Assembly (NCBI RefSeq): GCF_011044175.1
Contig: NZ_CP049057.1
Location: 1,565,501 to 1,629,500, forward strand
From: Rasiella rasia
Lineage (GTDB): Bacteria; Bacteroidota; Bacteroidia; Flavobacteriales; Flavobacteriaceae
Length of the DNA stretch: 64,000 bases
Direction: 5' to 3'
The translations under genes were made by a program, and so were the position numbers. The notes under the pieces were generated by a model. The model was not told the origin of the DNA. It saw nothing but the letters and a program-made list of their open reading frames with translations, and did not search any database. Each line of letters opens with the position of its first letter. Position 1 is the first letter of the stretch. This document shows positions 23,054-33,583 of this stretch, piece by piece.

Positions 23054-23216
23054 ATATGGGTTCCAATGCTTCCTTTAACGCTAGTTCATAATGCCAGCAG
23101 AATTATTGGACTGCAAAGATACAAAGGATTTAGAACCCTGCAAGATTATTTGCAGTATATTTTAACAATTGTCACCAAAAACTTCACCACTAGCTATCAG
23201 TTTACTAAATTTAACC

Positions 23217-24767
23217 ATGGGCAAAAAATTTAAACGAATTCTACTAATAGCGCTCCTAATGCTATTGCTGTTCTTTGTTGTTCTTATTGGCACCAACATG
23301 TTCCTTAAAAACAAGGTGGAAAGCTTCACAAACAAAAGCCTTCCAAAGAATATTTCGGCTACCTACGACGATTTATCATTACACTTATTAGACGGTACAC
23401 TTACCTACAAAAATGTTTCCGTAGCCTTAAAAAATAAGTCGAACGACTCTGTACACACGTATGTTTCCGCAGCACAAGTTATTGTCGAAGATTTAAGCTA
23501 CTGGGATTATCTTTTTAATAAACAGATTCATATTGAAGATATCAAATTAAAATCTCCCAGTATTACATACCATAAAGACAAGCTCATAACCTCGTCAGAT
23601 ACATCTCAACATAAAGCATTTATTGCACTTGGAAAACCCCTCTTGGTAGACGAACTTAGTATAGACAACGCGAACATACTTTTTTTTGCTTCCTCTCAAG
23701 AAGACACCCTACTTCACGTACCAAATATAACCGTAGAAATAGACGATATTTTAGTAAACAATAACACCCTGAAAAAACGAATGCCCGTAAAATTTGGCGA
23801 TTATCAAGCCAAGGCAGATTCTATATTTCTTAAAGTAGGTAGTTTTGAAACGCTAGCGATCGAGAAATTTGTTCTAAACGATAACAACGCACGCGTAAAC
23901 AATATAAGACTTGCTACAAAATATAACAAACACACCTACGATAGAAAACTACAAAGAGAACGAGACCATTTCAATGTGTTTTTGCAAAAGTTAGACATCA
24001 ACCAAATTAAGTTTGGATTTAAAAACCGAAAGTTCTTCGCCACTTCTCCTAAAATAGAATTAGACAGTATAGACGCCACCATTTACAGAAACAAATTAAT
24101 AGCAGATGACCCAACAATAAAGCCATTATACAGTAAAATGCTGCGGGAGCTACCTATAGACATCACTATAGATACAGTTGCTATAAAAAACAGTGCGCTA
24201 ACATATCAGGAAAAGGTAAAACAAGAACAACCACCAGGCACTATCTATTTCGATAATTTTAATGCTACCATAAACAATCTTAGTAATACGTACCCTAAAG
24301 GAACGAAAACAACAATTTCATCACAATCGAGATTTATGAAAGCTGCTCCCCTTCAAACAGATTGGGCTTTCGATGTTAATAGTCTCCAAGATAATTTTAC
24401 GTTTAAAGCAGAATTAGGCGTGCTACCAGCTAGTAATATGAACACGTTTACCAAACCCAATTTACTCATAGAGTTAGAAGGAGAAACCGATAAAACATAC
24501 TTTTCTATCTACGGAAACCACTCACAATCTACTATAGACATGCGTATTGACTATAAAAGTTTTAAAGTGAATCTGTTACGAGAGAATGGTAGAAAAAAGG
24601 ACAAACTATTATCTGGGCTTATCAACCTATTCGTAAAAAAAGACAGTGGTTCTACTAGTGGTAAATTTAACGAAGGTAAAGCCACGGTAACACCAGACCG
24701 CACAAAGTCATTTTTTAATTATTTATGGTTAAATATCTCGGCTGGGCTTAAAAAGTGCTTGCTTTAA
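23217..24767 (+). CDS. AsmA-like/DUF748-type inner-membrane-anchored protein
   Basis: 516 residues from ATG at 23217; a TTG at 23169 would add 16 residues ahead of the basic-hydrophobic anchor and is not preferred. One N-terminal helix (ILLIALLMLLLFFVVLIGTN) is followed by a long beta-rich extracytoplasmic region with repeated units of the type LTYKNVSVAL, VIVEDLSYWDYLFNKQIHIEDIKLKSPSI and LLVDELSIDNANI. These are characteristic of AsmA/DUF748 proteins, thought to bridge the envelope and move lipid. The gene is first on the chromosomal side of the tRNA. Its TAA overlaps the stop of the convergent SpoIIAA-like gene. Confidence 0.7.
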   Translation: MGKKFKRILLIALLMLLLFFVVLIGTNMFLKNKVESFTNKSLPKNISATYDDLSLHLLDGTLTYKNVSVALKNKSNDSVHTYVSAAQVIVEDLSYWDYLFNKQIHIEDIKLKSPSITYHKDKLITSSDTSQHKAFIALGKPLLVDELSIDNANILFFASSQEDTLLHVPNITVEIDDILVNNNTLKKRMPVKFGDYQAKADSIFLKVGSFETLAIEKFVLNDNNARVNNIRLATKYNKHTYDRKLQRERDHFNVFLQKLDINQIKFGFKNRKFFATSPKIELDSIDATIYRNKLIADDPTIKPLYSKMLRELPIDITIDTVAIKNSALTYQEKVKQEQPPGTIYFDNFNATINNLSNTYPKGTKTTISSQSRFMKAAPLQTDWAFDVNSLQDNFTFKAELGVLPASNMNTFTKPNLLIELEGETDKTYFSIYGNHSQSTIDMRIDYKSFKVNLLRENGRKKDKLLSGLINLFVKKDSGSTSGKFNEGKATVTPDRTKSFFNYLWLNISAGLKKCLL

Positions 24768-25120
24768 CGTTCGGCAATCCAGGACATAGCTTCAATTCTG
24801 TTATCGGTATCAAAACTTTTTATTTGTGTGGGCAGAAATAAATTCTCAATTGCAACGCATGCTTTAATCCACTTAATATTGGTCACTAAGACAACCTTAT
24901 TTAACTTGTCTGCATGTTCAATTTTAAAAAGGATTTCATTCACTATAGCGGGTATGGTGAAACGTTCTATACCATTATCTTCTAAATACAGGTTGATTTT
25001 ACCAAACCGTTGCATCTTTTCTAAAATTTCATCATTAAGCGCCGCAATATGTTCTTCATCAACAACTCCAACGATAAAAAATCCGACGGTATCTTCAGAA
25101 AAGCTAAAACTTGAGTTCAT
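24764..25120 (-). CDS. SpoIIAA-like (STAS/SEC14-type) protein
   Basis: 118 residues, soluble, alternating beta/alpha: VGFFIVGVVDEEHIAALNDE, KINLYLEDNGIERFTIPAIV, NKVVLVTNIKWIKACVAIEN and AMSWIAER at the C-terminus. The pattern matches the SpoIIAA-like family (PF11964), including the usual final AxxWI helix. Its biochemical role is unknown; ligand binding is suspected for relatives. The stop overlaps the stop of the convergent AsmA-like gene, and the CPXCG gene lies just upstream in the same direction. Confidence 0.75.
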   Translation of the reverse strand: MNSSFSFSEDTVGFFIVGVVDEEHIAALNDEILEKMQRFGKINLYLEDNGIERFTIPAIVNEILFKIEHADKLNKVVLVTNIKWIKACVAIENLFLPTQIKSFDTDNRIEAMSWIAER

Positions 25121-25155
25121 TAGAAACGAATTTGTACTTCAAGATACTGAAATTT

Positions 25156-25335
25156 TTATTGCCCTAAATTTTCCGCAGAAAAAGAAGTAAGCTCCCCCGC
25201 AACAAATTCTACGGAAATAGTTATTGGGTTGCAGCAAACTTCACAATCTTCTACATACGTCTGCGATACGGAAGGATCTAACAACATAGAAACTTCTTCC
25301 CAACAGTAAGGACATTGAAAATAGTGCTCGAACAT
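25156..25335 (-). CDS. CPXCG motif-containing cysteine-rich protein (59 aa)
   Basis: ATG at 25335, TAA at 25156-25158. The protein begins MFEHYFQCPYCWEEVSMLL and has a second Cys cluster, DCEVCCNPI. CPYC and CxxCC give a likely zinc site. It matches the small CPXCG family, which is conserved in many bacteria without known function. No signal peptide. It lies 35 nt upstream of the SpoIIAA-like gene and may share its transcript. Confidence 0.85.
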   Translation of the reverse strand: MFEHYFQCPYCWEEVSMLLDPSVSQTYVEDCEVCCNPITISVEFVAGELTSFSAENLGQ

Positions 25336-25405
25336 AGTAGTATTAGGTATTTGGTCCTAAGCGAAAAATAAATAACACCTCTCTTTTACTAGGATTAAGG
25401 ACAAC

Positions 25406-26722
25406 TTAGAAATCTACATTAAGCAATTGCCCAGTAAGTTGAAGCAATTCTAACTCGGCAAGCTTTGCTTCATATTTTGCTAAATTCTTATTGGTCTTAG
25501 CGTTCAGTAAGTTAATTTGAGCTTGTCGCAGCTCTACAGATGTAATTTGCCCTAACTTATAGCGCTCCTGAGAACGTTCGTAATTATTTGAAGCGGTAAC
25601 TACATTTTGCTCTTGCAAACGAAACACTTCTAGTCTATTCTGATATGCATCGTTAGAATTGGCGACATCTCTCTTTACTTCATTTTCAATTTGCTTAAGC
25701 AACAATTGCTGTGTGTCTTTCTGAATTCGAAGGTTCTTTACATTTGTGATTCCACTACCACCATCAAACAAATCCCAAGTTAAACTTAGACCAGCTGCAA
25801 AACCCGTAGTTGTTCGCGAGCTTGCAAAACTTGTAACAGGAAACTCACCTTTGTTCCATCCATAAGAACCATTAAGCCCAACAGACGGTAAGTAAACAGA
25901 TTTACTGGCTTTATAGTTATAATCTGAAATAGTAATATTTTTTCTAGCCTGTAATAAGCGTACATTATTGGTATCGGCCTTTTGAATAAACGTTTCAATT
26001 TGTAGTTCTCCAATAAAAGCTACTATGGTATCTACTGCAAAATTTCGTTCTAAGTCGCTATTCAACACTACGGTTAAATCACGTTTCGTATTACGCAATT
26101 GTTGTCTTGCATTTAATAGGTTTATACTGTCTGTAACAATATCAACTTCAGCATTTAGCACTTCTAGTTTATTTACTTGTCCATAATCGAACGCGTAACC
26201 TGCTCGCTTTAGTCTCGTTTTTGTGTTTTCAAATGTTTGCTTTAATACTTCAATATTTTCAGTGATACGGGCCACCTCATAGTACACAGAAAACAATTGT
26301 AAAATTGTAGTCTCAATTGTCTGCCTGGCCTGCAACTCGCCTAGGTTATAGCTTTCTTTTAAGCTTTTGTAGTCATACCAACGTCCTAAACCATCAAACA
26401 ACGTATAATTAAGGTTGAGAGATGCGTTGTACTGAGTTGTTTCGGCTCCATTAACGATACTTGTAGAGCCATCGTTAAATGTTACTTCCTGATCTTCTAA
26501 ATTGTAATTTGCACCTGCAAGACCCGTTAAAGATGGCAAGTAACCAGAATTTAAAATACTCTTATTGTTATCGGCAATTTCAAGGTCGTTATTTGCTATT
26601 TCTATTCCAAAATTATTCTGGAGAGTTTCTTCTATGGCATCTTGCTTAGTGAGTATTTCTTGAGCAGGGATACTACCAAAAATAAATAAGGCGAGTAGTA
26701 AGACTTTCAATTTAAGCCGCAT
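25406..26722 (-). CDS. TolC-family outer-membrane efflux protein
   Basis: 438 residues with a signal peptide (VLLLALFIFGSIPAQ). TolC features are KQDAIEETLQNNFGIEIANN, LEVLNAEVDIVTDSINLLNA, SLTWDLFDGGSG and RYKLGQITSVELRQAQINLL. It should form the outer-membrane duct of the RND pump encoded upstream; the two genes overlap by 11 nt. It is distinct from the copper-operon TolC at 17104. Substrate unknown. Confidence 0.92.
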   Translation of the reverse strand: MRLKLKVLLLALFIFGSIPAQEILTKQDAIEETLQNNFGIEIANNDLEIADNNKSILNSGYLPSLTGLAGANYNLEDQEVTFNDGSTSIVNGAETTQYNASLNLNYTLFDGLGRWYDYKSLKESYNLGELQARQTIETTILQLFSVYYEVARITENIEVLKQTFENTKTRLKRAGYAFDYGQVNKLEVLNAEVDIVTDSINLLNARQQLRNTKRDLTVVLNSDLERNFAVDTIVAFIGELQIETFIQKADTNNVRLLQARKNITISDYNYKASKSVYLPSVGLNGSYGWNKGEFPVTSFASSRTTTGFAAGLSLTWDLFDGGSGITNVKNLRIQKDTQQLLLKQIENEVKRDVANSNDAYQNRLEVFRLQEQNVVTASNNYERSQERYKLGQITSVELRQAQINLLNAKTNKNLAKYEAKLAELELLQLTGQLLNVDF

Positions 26723-29700
26723 GTTCTTCTTGTTTTTGTTCTTTAATAGCGCGTTCTACAGCTTCTTTTGGCACTTTATTACCCGAATACAACCATTTTG
26801 CACCTGTTTTGGTACTATTGGTTAGAGATAGCAGCAATGGCAAAATAATTAAAGTTAGAAGTGTAGCAATTCCTATTCCGTAGGCAATAGATATAGCCAT
26901 AGGTTTTAAGAATTGTGCTTGTCTACTTTTTTCCATTAATAAAGGCGCAATACCAGCAATGGTTGTTAACGAGGTAAGAAAAATTGCTCTAAATCTAGAT
27001 CGGCCAGCTTCGTACAAAGCCTCATCAAATTTCATTCCTTCGCGCAGATAACTATTAAACTTTCCTATTAGCACCAACCCATCATTCACCATAATACCAA
27101 TAAGCGCAATAATTCCTAATGCTGAAAGTATATTTATCGGGAAATCGTGAATCCAATGCCCCCATGCTACCGCGATAAAACTAAACGGAATCATAAACAT
27201 TAATAAAAGTGGCTGACTGTAACTTCGGAAGGTAAACGCTATCACCACGTAAATTAAGAATAAGATAATTGGCACCGCAGTTTTGGCAGAATTTGTTAGC
27301 TTATTAGCCTCTCTGTTTTGTCCTTCATATTGCACTGAAACTGTTGGATATTTCGACAAAAGATCTGGCATCACATTGCTTTGAAGGTCTGCTAGTATCT
27401 CGGTAGGACTTCCCTTAGGATCATCCATGTCTGCATTCACTTGTATTTCTCGAAGTCCGTTTAAGTGACTTATACTTTCATCTCCTCTTCTTATAGAATA
27501 GGTAGCTATTTCAGCAAAAGGCACACGCTGACCCCCTGGGGTAATAATGCGCATATCATCTAAATCGTTAATAGATTCTCGGTTAGAACGGTCGTAACGC
27601 ACCCAAACCCGAATTTCATCCTGCCCACGTTGAAATCGTTGGGCTTGTAACCCAAAGAAACCTGAACGAACCTGCCCCATTACATCACGTAGGTTTAATC
27701 CGAGTGCATAAGCTGTTTCGTTAAGCTCTATATTAATTTCTTTGATACCTTCGGGGTCAGTATCAGAAACATCTGCCAGAAGTGGGTTATTCTCTAATAT
27801 GGTTTTTAACTCGTCTTTTGCCCCTTTTAACTCTTCTGTATTATTCCCTAATAAGGAAATTGAAACAGGACTACCACCAAAATTACCTCCAGAACCAAAA
27901 GTTAATCGCTCTACTCCATATACTTGCCCAACCTCATCGCGTATTGCATTGGTAATCTCAGGAGAACCAAAATCTCGTTTTTCTCCAGGTAATAAATTCA
28001 CCTTTAAAGATGCTTTGTTATTTCCGGGGCCAACTCTTTTTATAATATTTTCAACAACCTGAGCTTGTCCGGTCTGCTTTTCAGTAAAACGTTCATTTAC
28101 TCTCCATGCGGCTGCTTCTACAGCAGTAATAATACTATCTGTTATCTTCGGATTGGTACCTTCAGGCATCAATAAATCTATACTAACACGGTCACTGGCA
28201 ATACTCGGAAAAAAAGCACCACGTATAATGCCTCCCTGAAAAGAGCCAATAGTAATAATCATTAGGCCCAACAAAACTGCAAAGGTTACAAATCTGTTAT
28301 TTAGCGTAAATCGCAACACCGGGCTATACAAGGTATCACGCAAATAACGCATAAATCTATCGCCATATTCATTAATAACTCTCAGCTTTTGAAAAACTTT
28401 GGCAAACCCTTTTTTCTGGCCTTTCTCTTCTTCAGATTCTCGTTTTAATGCTTTAGAATGTGCAATGTGAGCTGGAAGAATAATAAGCGCTTCAACCAGG
28501 GAGACTACAAGTGTTAAGATTACTATTACTGAAACTTCACTGAAAAAATCACCTATTCTACCATCTAGAAAAAGGAAGGTAGAAAATGCCAGAACGGTGG
28601 TTAATATGGCCGAAATAATTGGGGGAAGCACCTCCATGGTTCCATCGATAGCGGCCCTAACAGGAGATTTTCCTTTTTCGTAATGCTGATAAATATTTTC
28701 TGAAATCACAATACCATCATCAACCAAAATACCAATTACTATAATCATTCCGAAGAGAGACAAGACATTAATCGTAACGTCAAATTGCGCTGCAAAGATG
28801 AACATCCCTAAAAATGAAATAGGCAATCCAAATGCCACCCAGAAAGCAAGGCGGGTATTTAGAAAAAGTGATAGAAATATAAGTACCAAAATAATACCTA
28901 CGGCGCCATTTTCAAGTAGTAAGTCTGTTCTATCGTTTAAACGAATAGATGAGTCGCTTACCACATCAATTTTTACACCCGAATGTTTTTGATTAAATTC
29001 ATCTACATATGCATTAACCTGATCTGCTGTAGAAATTAAATCTTCATTGTTGGTGTTAGTAATTTCTACGTTTACGGCAACATTTCCGTTGAAATAAGAG
29101 GCATTAGGAGTTTCAGAGAACCTATCTCTTACATTTGCAACATCTTGCAATCGAACCACAGTTCCGTTTGGATTAGCTCGAACTACTAAATTTGTTAGCT
29201 CATTTCCGTAATACGATCTATTATTAGCGCGAATTAAATAATCTTCGGCATCTGTTTTAATATTTCCACCCGTTGTTAAAATGTTTGCCTCAGAAACAGC
29301 AGCCGCAACCTCAGCAAAACTTAAGTTATAAGCTAACAGATCGTTTTCACGTACTGAAATCTCAATTTCTTCTTCAGGATAGCCTGTTATACTTATCTGA
29401 GAGATTCCGTCCATGGCTCGAAGATCATTTTCAATCTGCCTCCCAATTTGTTTTAGACTACTTAATTCTATATTGTCTCCACTTATTGCAAAATCTATAG
29501 TTTGTCTAATACGCTCTTGCTTTGCCACTACTAATGGCTCCATACCTGTAGGAAAATTAGGAACACGGTCTACAGCGTTTTTAACTTCGGCAAGCATGGC
29601 ATCAATACCTTCACCACTTTCAATTTCAACAGTAATACTTCCCCCATTTTCTCTAGAGGTAGAAGTAACACGATCTACCCCAATTAGCCCTTTCAGATTA

Positions 29701-29909
29701 TCTTCAATTTTTAAAATAACCCCTTCTTCAATTTCTTCGGGAGCTGCACCAGGATATGCAACACTAATACTTATAGTTTCAGATTCTTGTAGTGGAAAGA
29801 ATGAAGATTTCAACTGCAACATTCCTACGATTCCAAAAATAAAGAAAGCGAGAAGCAGTACGTTTACCGCAACATCATACTTAATAAAGTAGCTAATGAT
29901 TTTTCTCAT
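26712..29909 (-). CDS. RND efflux permease (AcrB/HAE-like)
   Basis: 1065 residues with the two-fold RND layout: an N-terminal helix, a large periplasmic loop (ISVAYPGAAPEEIEEGV), TM2-6, a second loop and TM8-12. TM4 has GILVDDGIVISENIYQH with two adjacent Asp, the proton-relay pattern of drug-type pumps, in contrast to the single-Asp metal pattern of CusA. TM10-11 contain GIMVNDGLVLIGKFN. It likely exports hydrophobic or amphipathic compounds. The adaptor gene lies 1 nt upstream and the TolC gene overlaps downstream. No regulator gene is adjacent. Confidence 0.93.
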   Translation of the reverse strand: MRKIISYFIKYDVAVNVLLLAFFIFGIVGMLQLKSSFFPLQESETISISVAYPGAAPEEIEEGVILKIEDNLKGLIGVDRVTSTSRENGGSITVEIESGEGIDAMLAEVKNAVDRVPNFPTGMEPLVVAKQERIRQTIDFAISGDNIELSSLKQIGRQIENDLRAMDGISQISITGYPEEEIEISVRENDLLAYNLSFAEVAAAVSEANILTTGGNIKTDAEDYLIRANNRSYYGNELTNLVVRANPNGTVVRLQDVANVRDRFSETPNASYFNGNVAVNVEITNTNNEDLISTADQVNAYVDEFNQKHSGVKIDVVSDSSIRLNDRTDLLLENGAVGIILVLIFLSLFLNTRLAFWVAFGLPISFLGMFIFAAQFDVTINVLSLFGMIIVIGILVDDGIVISENIYQHYEKGKSPVRAAIDGTMEVLPPIISAILTTVLAFSTFLFLDGRIGDFFSEVSVIVILTLVVSLVEALIILPAHIAHSKALKRESEEEKGQKKGFAKVFQKLRVINEYGDRFMRYLRDTLYSPVLRFTLNNRFVTFAVLLGLMIITIGSFQGGIIRGAFFPSIASDRVSIDLLMPEGTNPKITDSIITAVEAAAWRVNERFTEKQTGQAQVVENIIKRVGPGNNKASLKVNLLPGEKRDFGSPEITNAIRDEVGQVYGVERLTFGSGGNFGGSPVSISLLGNNTEELKGAKDELKTILENNPLLADVSDTDPEGIKEINIELNETAYALGLNLRDVMGQVRSGFFGLQAQRFQRGQDEIRVWVRYDRSNRESINDLDDMRIITPGGQRVPFAEIATYSIRRGDESISHLNGLREIQVNADMDDPKGSPTEILADLQSNVMPDLLSKYPTVSVQYEGQNREANKLTNSAKTAVPIILFLIYVVIAFTFRSYSQPLLLMFMIPFSFIAVAWGHWIHDFPINILSALGIIALIGIMVNDGLVLIGKFNSYLREGMKFDEALYEAGRSRFRAIFLTSLTTIAGIAPLLMEKSRQAQFLKPMAISIAYGIGIATLLTLIILPLLLSLTNSTKTGAKWLYSGNKVPKEAVERAIKEQKQEEHAA

Positions 29910-29910
29910 C

Positions 29911-31056
29911 TTATTCCTCTGTTTCAGTTGAAGTATTTACAGCAGAACCATCTTTATTTACCTTTACCAGCATACCTGCATATGCCCCAGGGATAGATTT
30001 CGATAAAATAGTAGTACCATCTGGCACCCCTTGTAAAACCACCTCCTTAGGTGAGAAATAGACTGGCTTTACTTGCATAAGGTCTAGAATGCTATCTCTT
30101 ACGATATAAATTTCAGACTCGTCTACTAATAATTTTCTGGAGATCTTAATTGCATTTGCCTGTTCTCGAGCTTCTAACTGTGCTTCTAAGTACATGCCCT
30201 CTTTTAAATCTTTCCCTTCTACCTCAACAAAAACTTTTATAGTTTGTGTATCGGGGTCTATACGACCGTTTACTCTACTAACTGTTCCTGTGTATTTTTT
30301 CGAGCTCTGCGGAATAGATAAATCAACTTTTTCTCCAATTTTCAATAAGTCGCTAAATGTTTTTCCAATAGCTAATTCTAGTTCATACACCGAAGTATTA
30401 ATGTACTCACCTAATTTTTGACCTTGTCTTATAAGTGTTCCTTTGGTCACTAAGGCTTCTGTTAACACCCCATCGAATGGCGCATAAATGTTATACTTAC
30501 CTAATCGTTGTTCTAAATTTTTTAAATTGTAATAAGAAGAATATACCCCACGTCCGGTTACAAAGTATTTTACATTATCTGATGTTGTTTCAGGTAATGC
30601 AGGTACCGATTTGTTAATATCGAAATTATCTAAATATGCTTGCCATTTAGGAAATGCCTCCGGGTAATCTAATCGAAGATCTGGCATTAATGAAGTCACT
30701 AAATTGTAAAATTCACTTTTAGACGCCTGTACCGAAGCATAATATTCTGAAGCATTTATGCGAATTAGTGGTTGGCCTTTTCGGTAAGGTTGTCCCGCTT
30801 TAAAGTCGTTAGCACTACCTTGAAAAACACCTTGAACTTCAGAAAACAATTCTAAACGTTCTTTGGCTTGCAGTGTTCCGTTTGCTGGAATTACAATAGG
30901 CACGGTAGCATTAGTTACGGTTTCAGCAAAAACCGTTTTTACAACCTTATCGATTTTAGGTTTTGGTTTATTGTTATTATCTATCAGGTATTTAGACCCG
31001 AAGTAAGCACCTATGAGTATCGCAATTCCAAGGCCATAAAGAAGAAATTTTCGCAT
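29911..31056 (-). CDS. RND efflux periplasmic adaptor subunit
   Basis: 381 residues from ATG at 31056; an in-frame TTG at 31065 is less likely. N-terminal anchor (LLYGLGIAILIGAYFGSKYL), then the lipoyl-like barrel-sandwich domain (IPANGTLQAKERLELFSEVQG and YAPFDGVLTEALVTKGTLIR), the beta-barrel (VDLSIPQSSKKYTGTVSRV) and a membrane-proximal domain ending in an acidic tail. The hairpin between the lipoyl halves is of moderate length. First gene of the three-gene pump operon. Confidence 0.9.
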   Translation of the reverse strand: MRKFLLYGLGIAILIGAYFGSKYLIDNNNKPKPKIDKVVKTVFAETVTNATVPIVIPANGTLQAKERLELFSEVQGVFQGSANDFKAGQPYRKGQPLIRINASEYYASVQASKSEFYNLVTSLMPDLRLDYPEAFPKWQAYLDNFDINKSVPALPETTSDNVKYFVTGRGVYSSYYNLKNLEQRLGKYNIYAPFDGVLTEALVTKGTLIRQGQKLGEYINTSVYELELAIGKTFSDLLKIGEKVDLSIPQSSKKYTGTVSRVNGRIDPDTQTIKVFVEVEGKDLKEGMYLEAQLEAREQANAIKISRKLLVDESEIYIVRDSILDLMQVKPVYFSPKEVVLQGVPDGTTILSKSIPGAYAGMLVKVNKDGSAVNTSTETEE

Positions 31057-31124
31057 TGCCAGCAAGTAAGTTGATTAACAAGTCAAAAATACTGCGGCTG
31101 TTTTCCAATGACGTTAAAAGTATC

Positions 31125-33044
31125 TTAAATTTGAAACGCTTCTAAAGATTCTGTGACGGTTTCCCAATCTTCCATCAGTTCGTTAAGTTTTTCCTTTTTT
31201 GCCTGATATGAATCGAAAAAATTAGGTTTTGCAATGGTTTCTTCATAATTCACCTGCAATTCTACATCAATCTCCTTTATTTCCTTTTCTAGCTTTGATA
31301 CCTGAGCTTCAATTTTGCTGAGTTTATTTTGTAGTGACTTCAACTTTTTCTGATCTTTATAGCTCTGTTTCCCTGAAGAAGCGCTAGTCTTTTCTTCTAG
31401 AACTACCTTTGTTTTCTTTTCGGCCTCACGAAGATTTTCGAGATTGCGTTGTTCTAAAAAGTAATCAATATCACCTAAATATTCTTTTAGCTTTCGGTCT
31501 TTAAACTCATACACCTTATTGGTAAGTCCTTGTAAAAAATCTCGGTCGTGAGACACCAAGATGAGCGTTCCTTGAAAGTTCTGCAAAGCCTCTTTTAATA
31601 CGTTTTTAGATTTTATATCTAAGTGGTTAGTAGGCTCATCCATAACCAACACATTAAAAGGTTGCAGCAACAGTTTTGCCAGTGCCAAACGGTTGCGCTC
31701 TCCTCCAGAAAGCACCCTTACATATTTATCTACTTCTTCGCCTCTAAACAAAAATGATCCCAAGATATCGCGTACCCGAGGTCTTGTCTTTTCGTCTGCA
31801 GCATCGATCATGGTATCTTCTACCGTCTTGCTTCCATCTAAATAATCTGCTTGATTTTGGGCGAAATAGCCTATCTGAACGTTATGACCCAGCTGAATAT
31901 CACCTTCAAAAGGAATTTCACCAACTATCATTTTTGCCAATGTAGATTTACCCTGGCCATTTTGCCCTACAAAGGCTGTCTTAGAGTCTCTCTCAATTAA
32001 AAGATCAACATTGTTTAATACTTTTTTGTCGCCGTAGTTCTTAGACGCATTTTCTGCTGTAATCACTACTTTTCCGGGAGTGACTGAAATAGGAAACCTA
32101 AGATTCATGACAGCATTATCATCTTCATCTACTTCAATTCTATCAATACGGTCTAGTTTCTTTATGAGCGATTGAGCCATGGTGGCCTTACTTGCTTTGG
32201 CTCTAAACTTTTCAATAAGTTTTTCGGTTTGCTCTATTTGTTTTTGTTGGTTTTTTTGTGAAGCCAATTGCTGCTCACGCAATTCTTTCCGAAGCACTAA
32301 ATATTTAGAATACGGTTTTGGATAATCGTAAATCTTTCCGAGGGAAATTTCAATTGTACGGTTGGTAACATTATCTAAGAACATTTTATCATGCGAAACA
32401 ACCACTACTGCCCCTGCATAGTTTTTCAAGAAATCTTCTAACCATAAAATAGATTCAATATCTAAGTGGTTAGTAGGCTCATCGAGCAGTAAAATATCAT
32501 TATTCTGAAGCAGTAATTTTGCTAGCTCAATACGCATACGCCAACCTCCAGAAAATGTTTCAGTAACCTTGTTGAAATCTTCTCTCAGGAAACCAAGTCC
32601 TTGTAAAATACGCTCCGTCTCACCTTGATAATTGTACCCACCATGAATTTCATACTGATGCTGCACTTCATTCAGGTCTATCATTAACTGATTGTAGCTT
32701 TCACTCTCGTAATCGGTGCGCTCTGCTAATTGCGTATTTATCTCCTCCAGTTGTTTCTCTAAGGCTTTAATGGTAGTAAAAGCTTGATAAGATTCTTCCA
32801 ATACAGTACGCCCCTTGGTAAAATCAATATCCTGTTTTAGAAATCCAATAGAAATTTCTTTGTCGGCTGCAATAGCACCTTCATCGTATTCCTGCTCTCC
32901 AGATATTATACGTAGTAATGTAGATTTTCCAGCACCATTTTTACCCACCAATCCTACTCGATTTCCAGGCGATAGCATAAAAGTAATACCTTCAAAAAGG
33001 TATTCACCTTGAAAAGAAACCGATAAATTGTGGATATTAAGCAT
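31125..33044 (-). CDS. ABC-F family ATP-binding protein
   Basis: 639 residues with two ABC cassettes and no membrane helices. First cassette: Walker A GLVGKNGAGKSTLL, signature FSGGWRMRI, Walker B LLLLDEPTNHLDI (here DILLLDEPTNHLD). Second: GQNGQGKSTLAK, LSGGERNRLALAK and VLVMDEPTNHLDI. Between them is the charged linker of ABC-F proteins (about 240-300), and the C-terminus is a coiled coil (KLKSLQNKLSKIEAQVSKLE). Family members bind the ribosomal E site and assist translation or antibiotic protection. This layout is closest to the Uup/EttA-like housekeeping type. Which one cannot be said from sequence alone. Confidence 0.92.
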   Translation of the reverse strand: MLNIHNLSVSFQGEYLFEGITFMLSPGNRVGLVGKNGAGKSTLLRIISGEQEYDEGAIAADKEISIGFLKQDIDFTKGRTVLEESYQAFTTIKALEKQLEEINTQLAERTDYESESYNQLMIDLNEVQHQYEIHGGYNYQGETERILQGLGFLREDFNKVTETFSGGWRMRIELAKLLLQNNDILLLDEPTNHLDIESILWLEDFLKNYAGAVVVVSHDKMFLDNVTNRTIEISLGKIYDYPKPYSKYLVLRKELREQQLASQKNQQKQIEQTEKLIEKFRAKASKATMAQSLIKKLDRIDRIEVDEDDNAVMNLRFPISVTPGKVVITAENASKNYGDKKVLNNVDLLIERDSKTAFVGQNGQGKSTLAKMIVGEIPFEGDIQLGHNVQIGYFAQNQADYLDGSKTVEDTMIDAADEKTRPRVRDILGSFLFRGEEVDKYVRVLSGGERNRLALAKLLLQPFNVLVMDEPTNHLDIKSKNVLKEALQNFQGTLILVSHDRDFLQGLTNKVYEFKDRKLKEYLGDIDYFLEQRNLENLREAEKKTKVVLEEKTSASSGKQSYKDQKKLKSLQNKLSKIEAQVSKLEKEIKEIDVELQVNYEETIAKPNFFDSYQAKKEKLNELMEDWETVTESLEAFQI

Positions 33045-33132
33045 AAAAATAATTGATACAGCGTGATGCGATTTGGGTGCAAAGATGCTTAATTTTGTAA
33101 TGCAAAAAAAATAGATTATAAATAGATGTGTT

Positions 33133-33510
33133 ATGGGCTTAAAAGGAACTAAAATTTATAGCATTTTCACAGGAACGTGCCCCGTATGCCAATCGCATTC
33201 TATGTACACACATAGTAATGCGTATAATTTTTCAGAAACATTGAAAATGCATGAAAATTGCCCTCACTGTAACACCAAATTTAAAATAGAACCTTCTTTC
33301 TTTTATGGTGCAATGTACGTCAGCTATGCCGTTGGAGTTGCCATTGCTGTAGCTGCTTTTGTAATTGCCTATTTCTTTATCGGTTTGGATAGATTAGCAA
33401 CATTCTTTGTGATTACTGGTACATTATTGGTGTTGCTGCCTCTAATTTTGCGCGTCTCAAGAAATATTTGGATAAATATGTTCTTTGCATTTAACAAAAG
33501 TAAGGTGTAA
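33133..33510 (+). CDS. DUF983 membrane protein
   Basis: 125 residues. Two zinc-ribbon-like motifs near the N-terminus, CPVCQSH and CPHCNTK, are followed by two membrane helices (AVGVAIAVAAFVIAYFFIG and FFVITGTLLVLLPLILRV). This is the DUF983 layout; the family's function is not known. ATG start at 33133. A TAATTTTG box at 33090-33097 could be its -7 element. It is transcribed divergently from the ABC-F gene. Confidence 0.88.
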   Translation: MGLKGTKIYSIFTGTCPVCQSHSMYTHSNAYNFSETLKMHENCPHCNTKFKIEPSFFYGAMYVSYAVGVAIAVAAFVIAYFFIGLDRLATFFVITGTLLVLLPLILRVSRNIWINMFFAFNKSKV

Positions 33511-33583
33511 TTAGACTCGTAACAGAATACGAACTTAACAAGGGTGTGTTGCGCTGATTGTTTAGTTTATTGGGTTGAGCTAA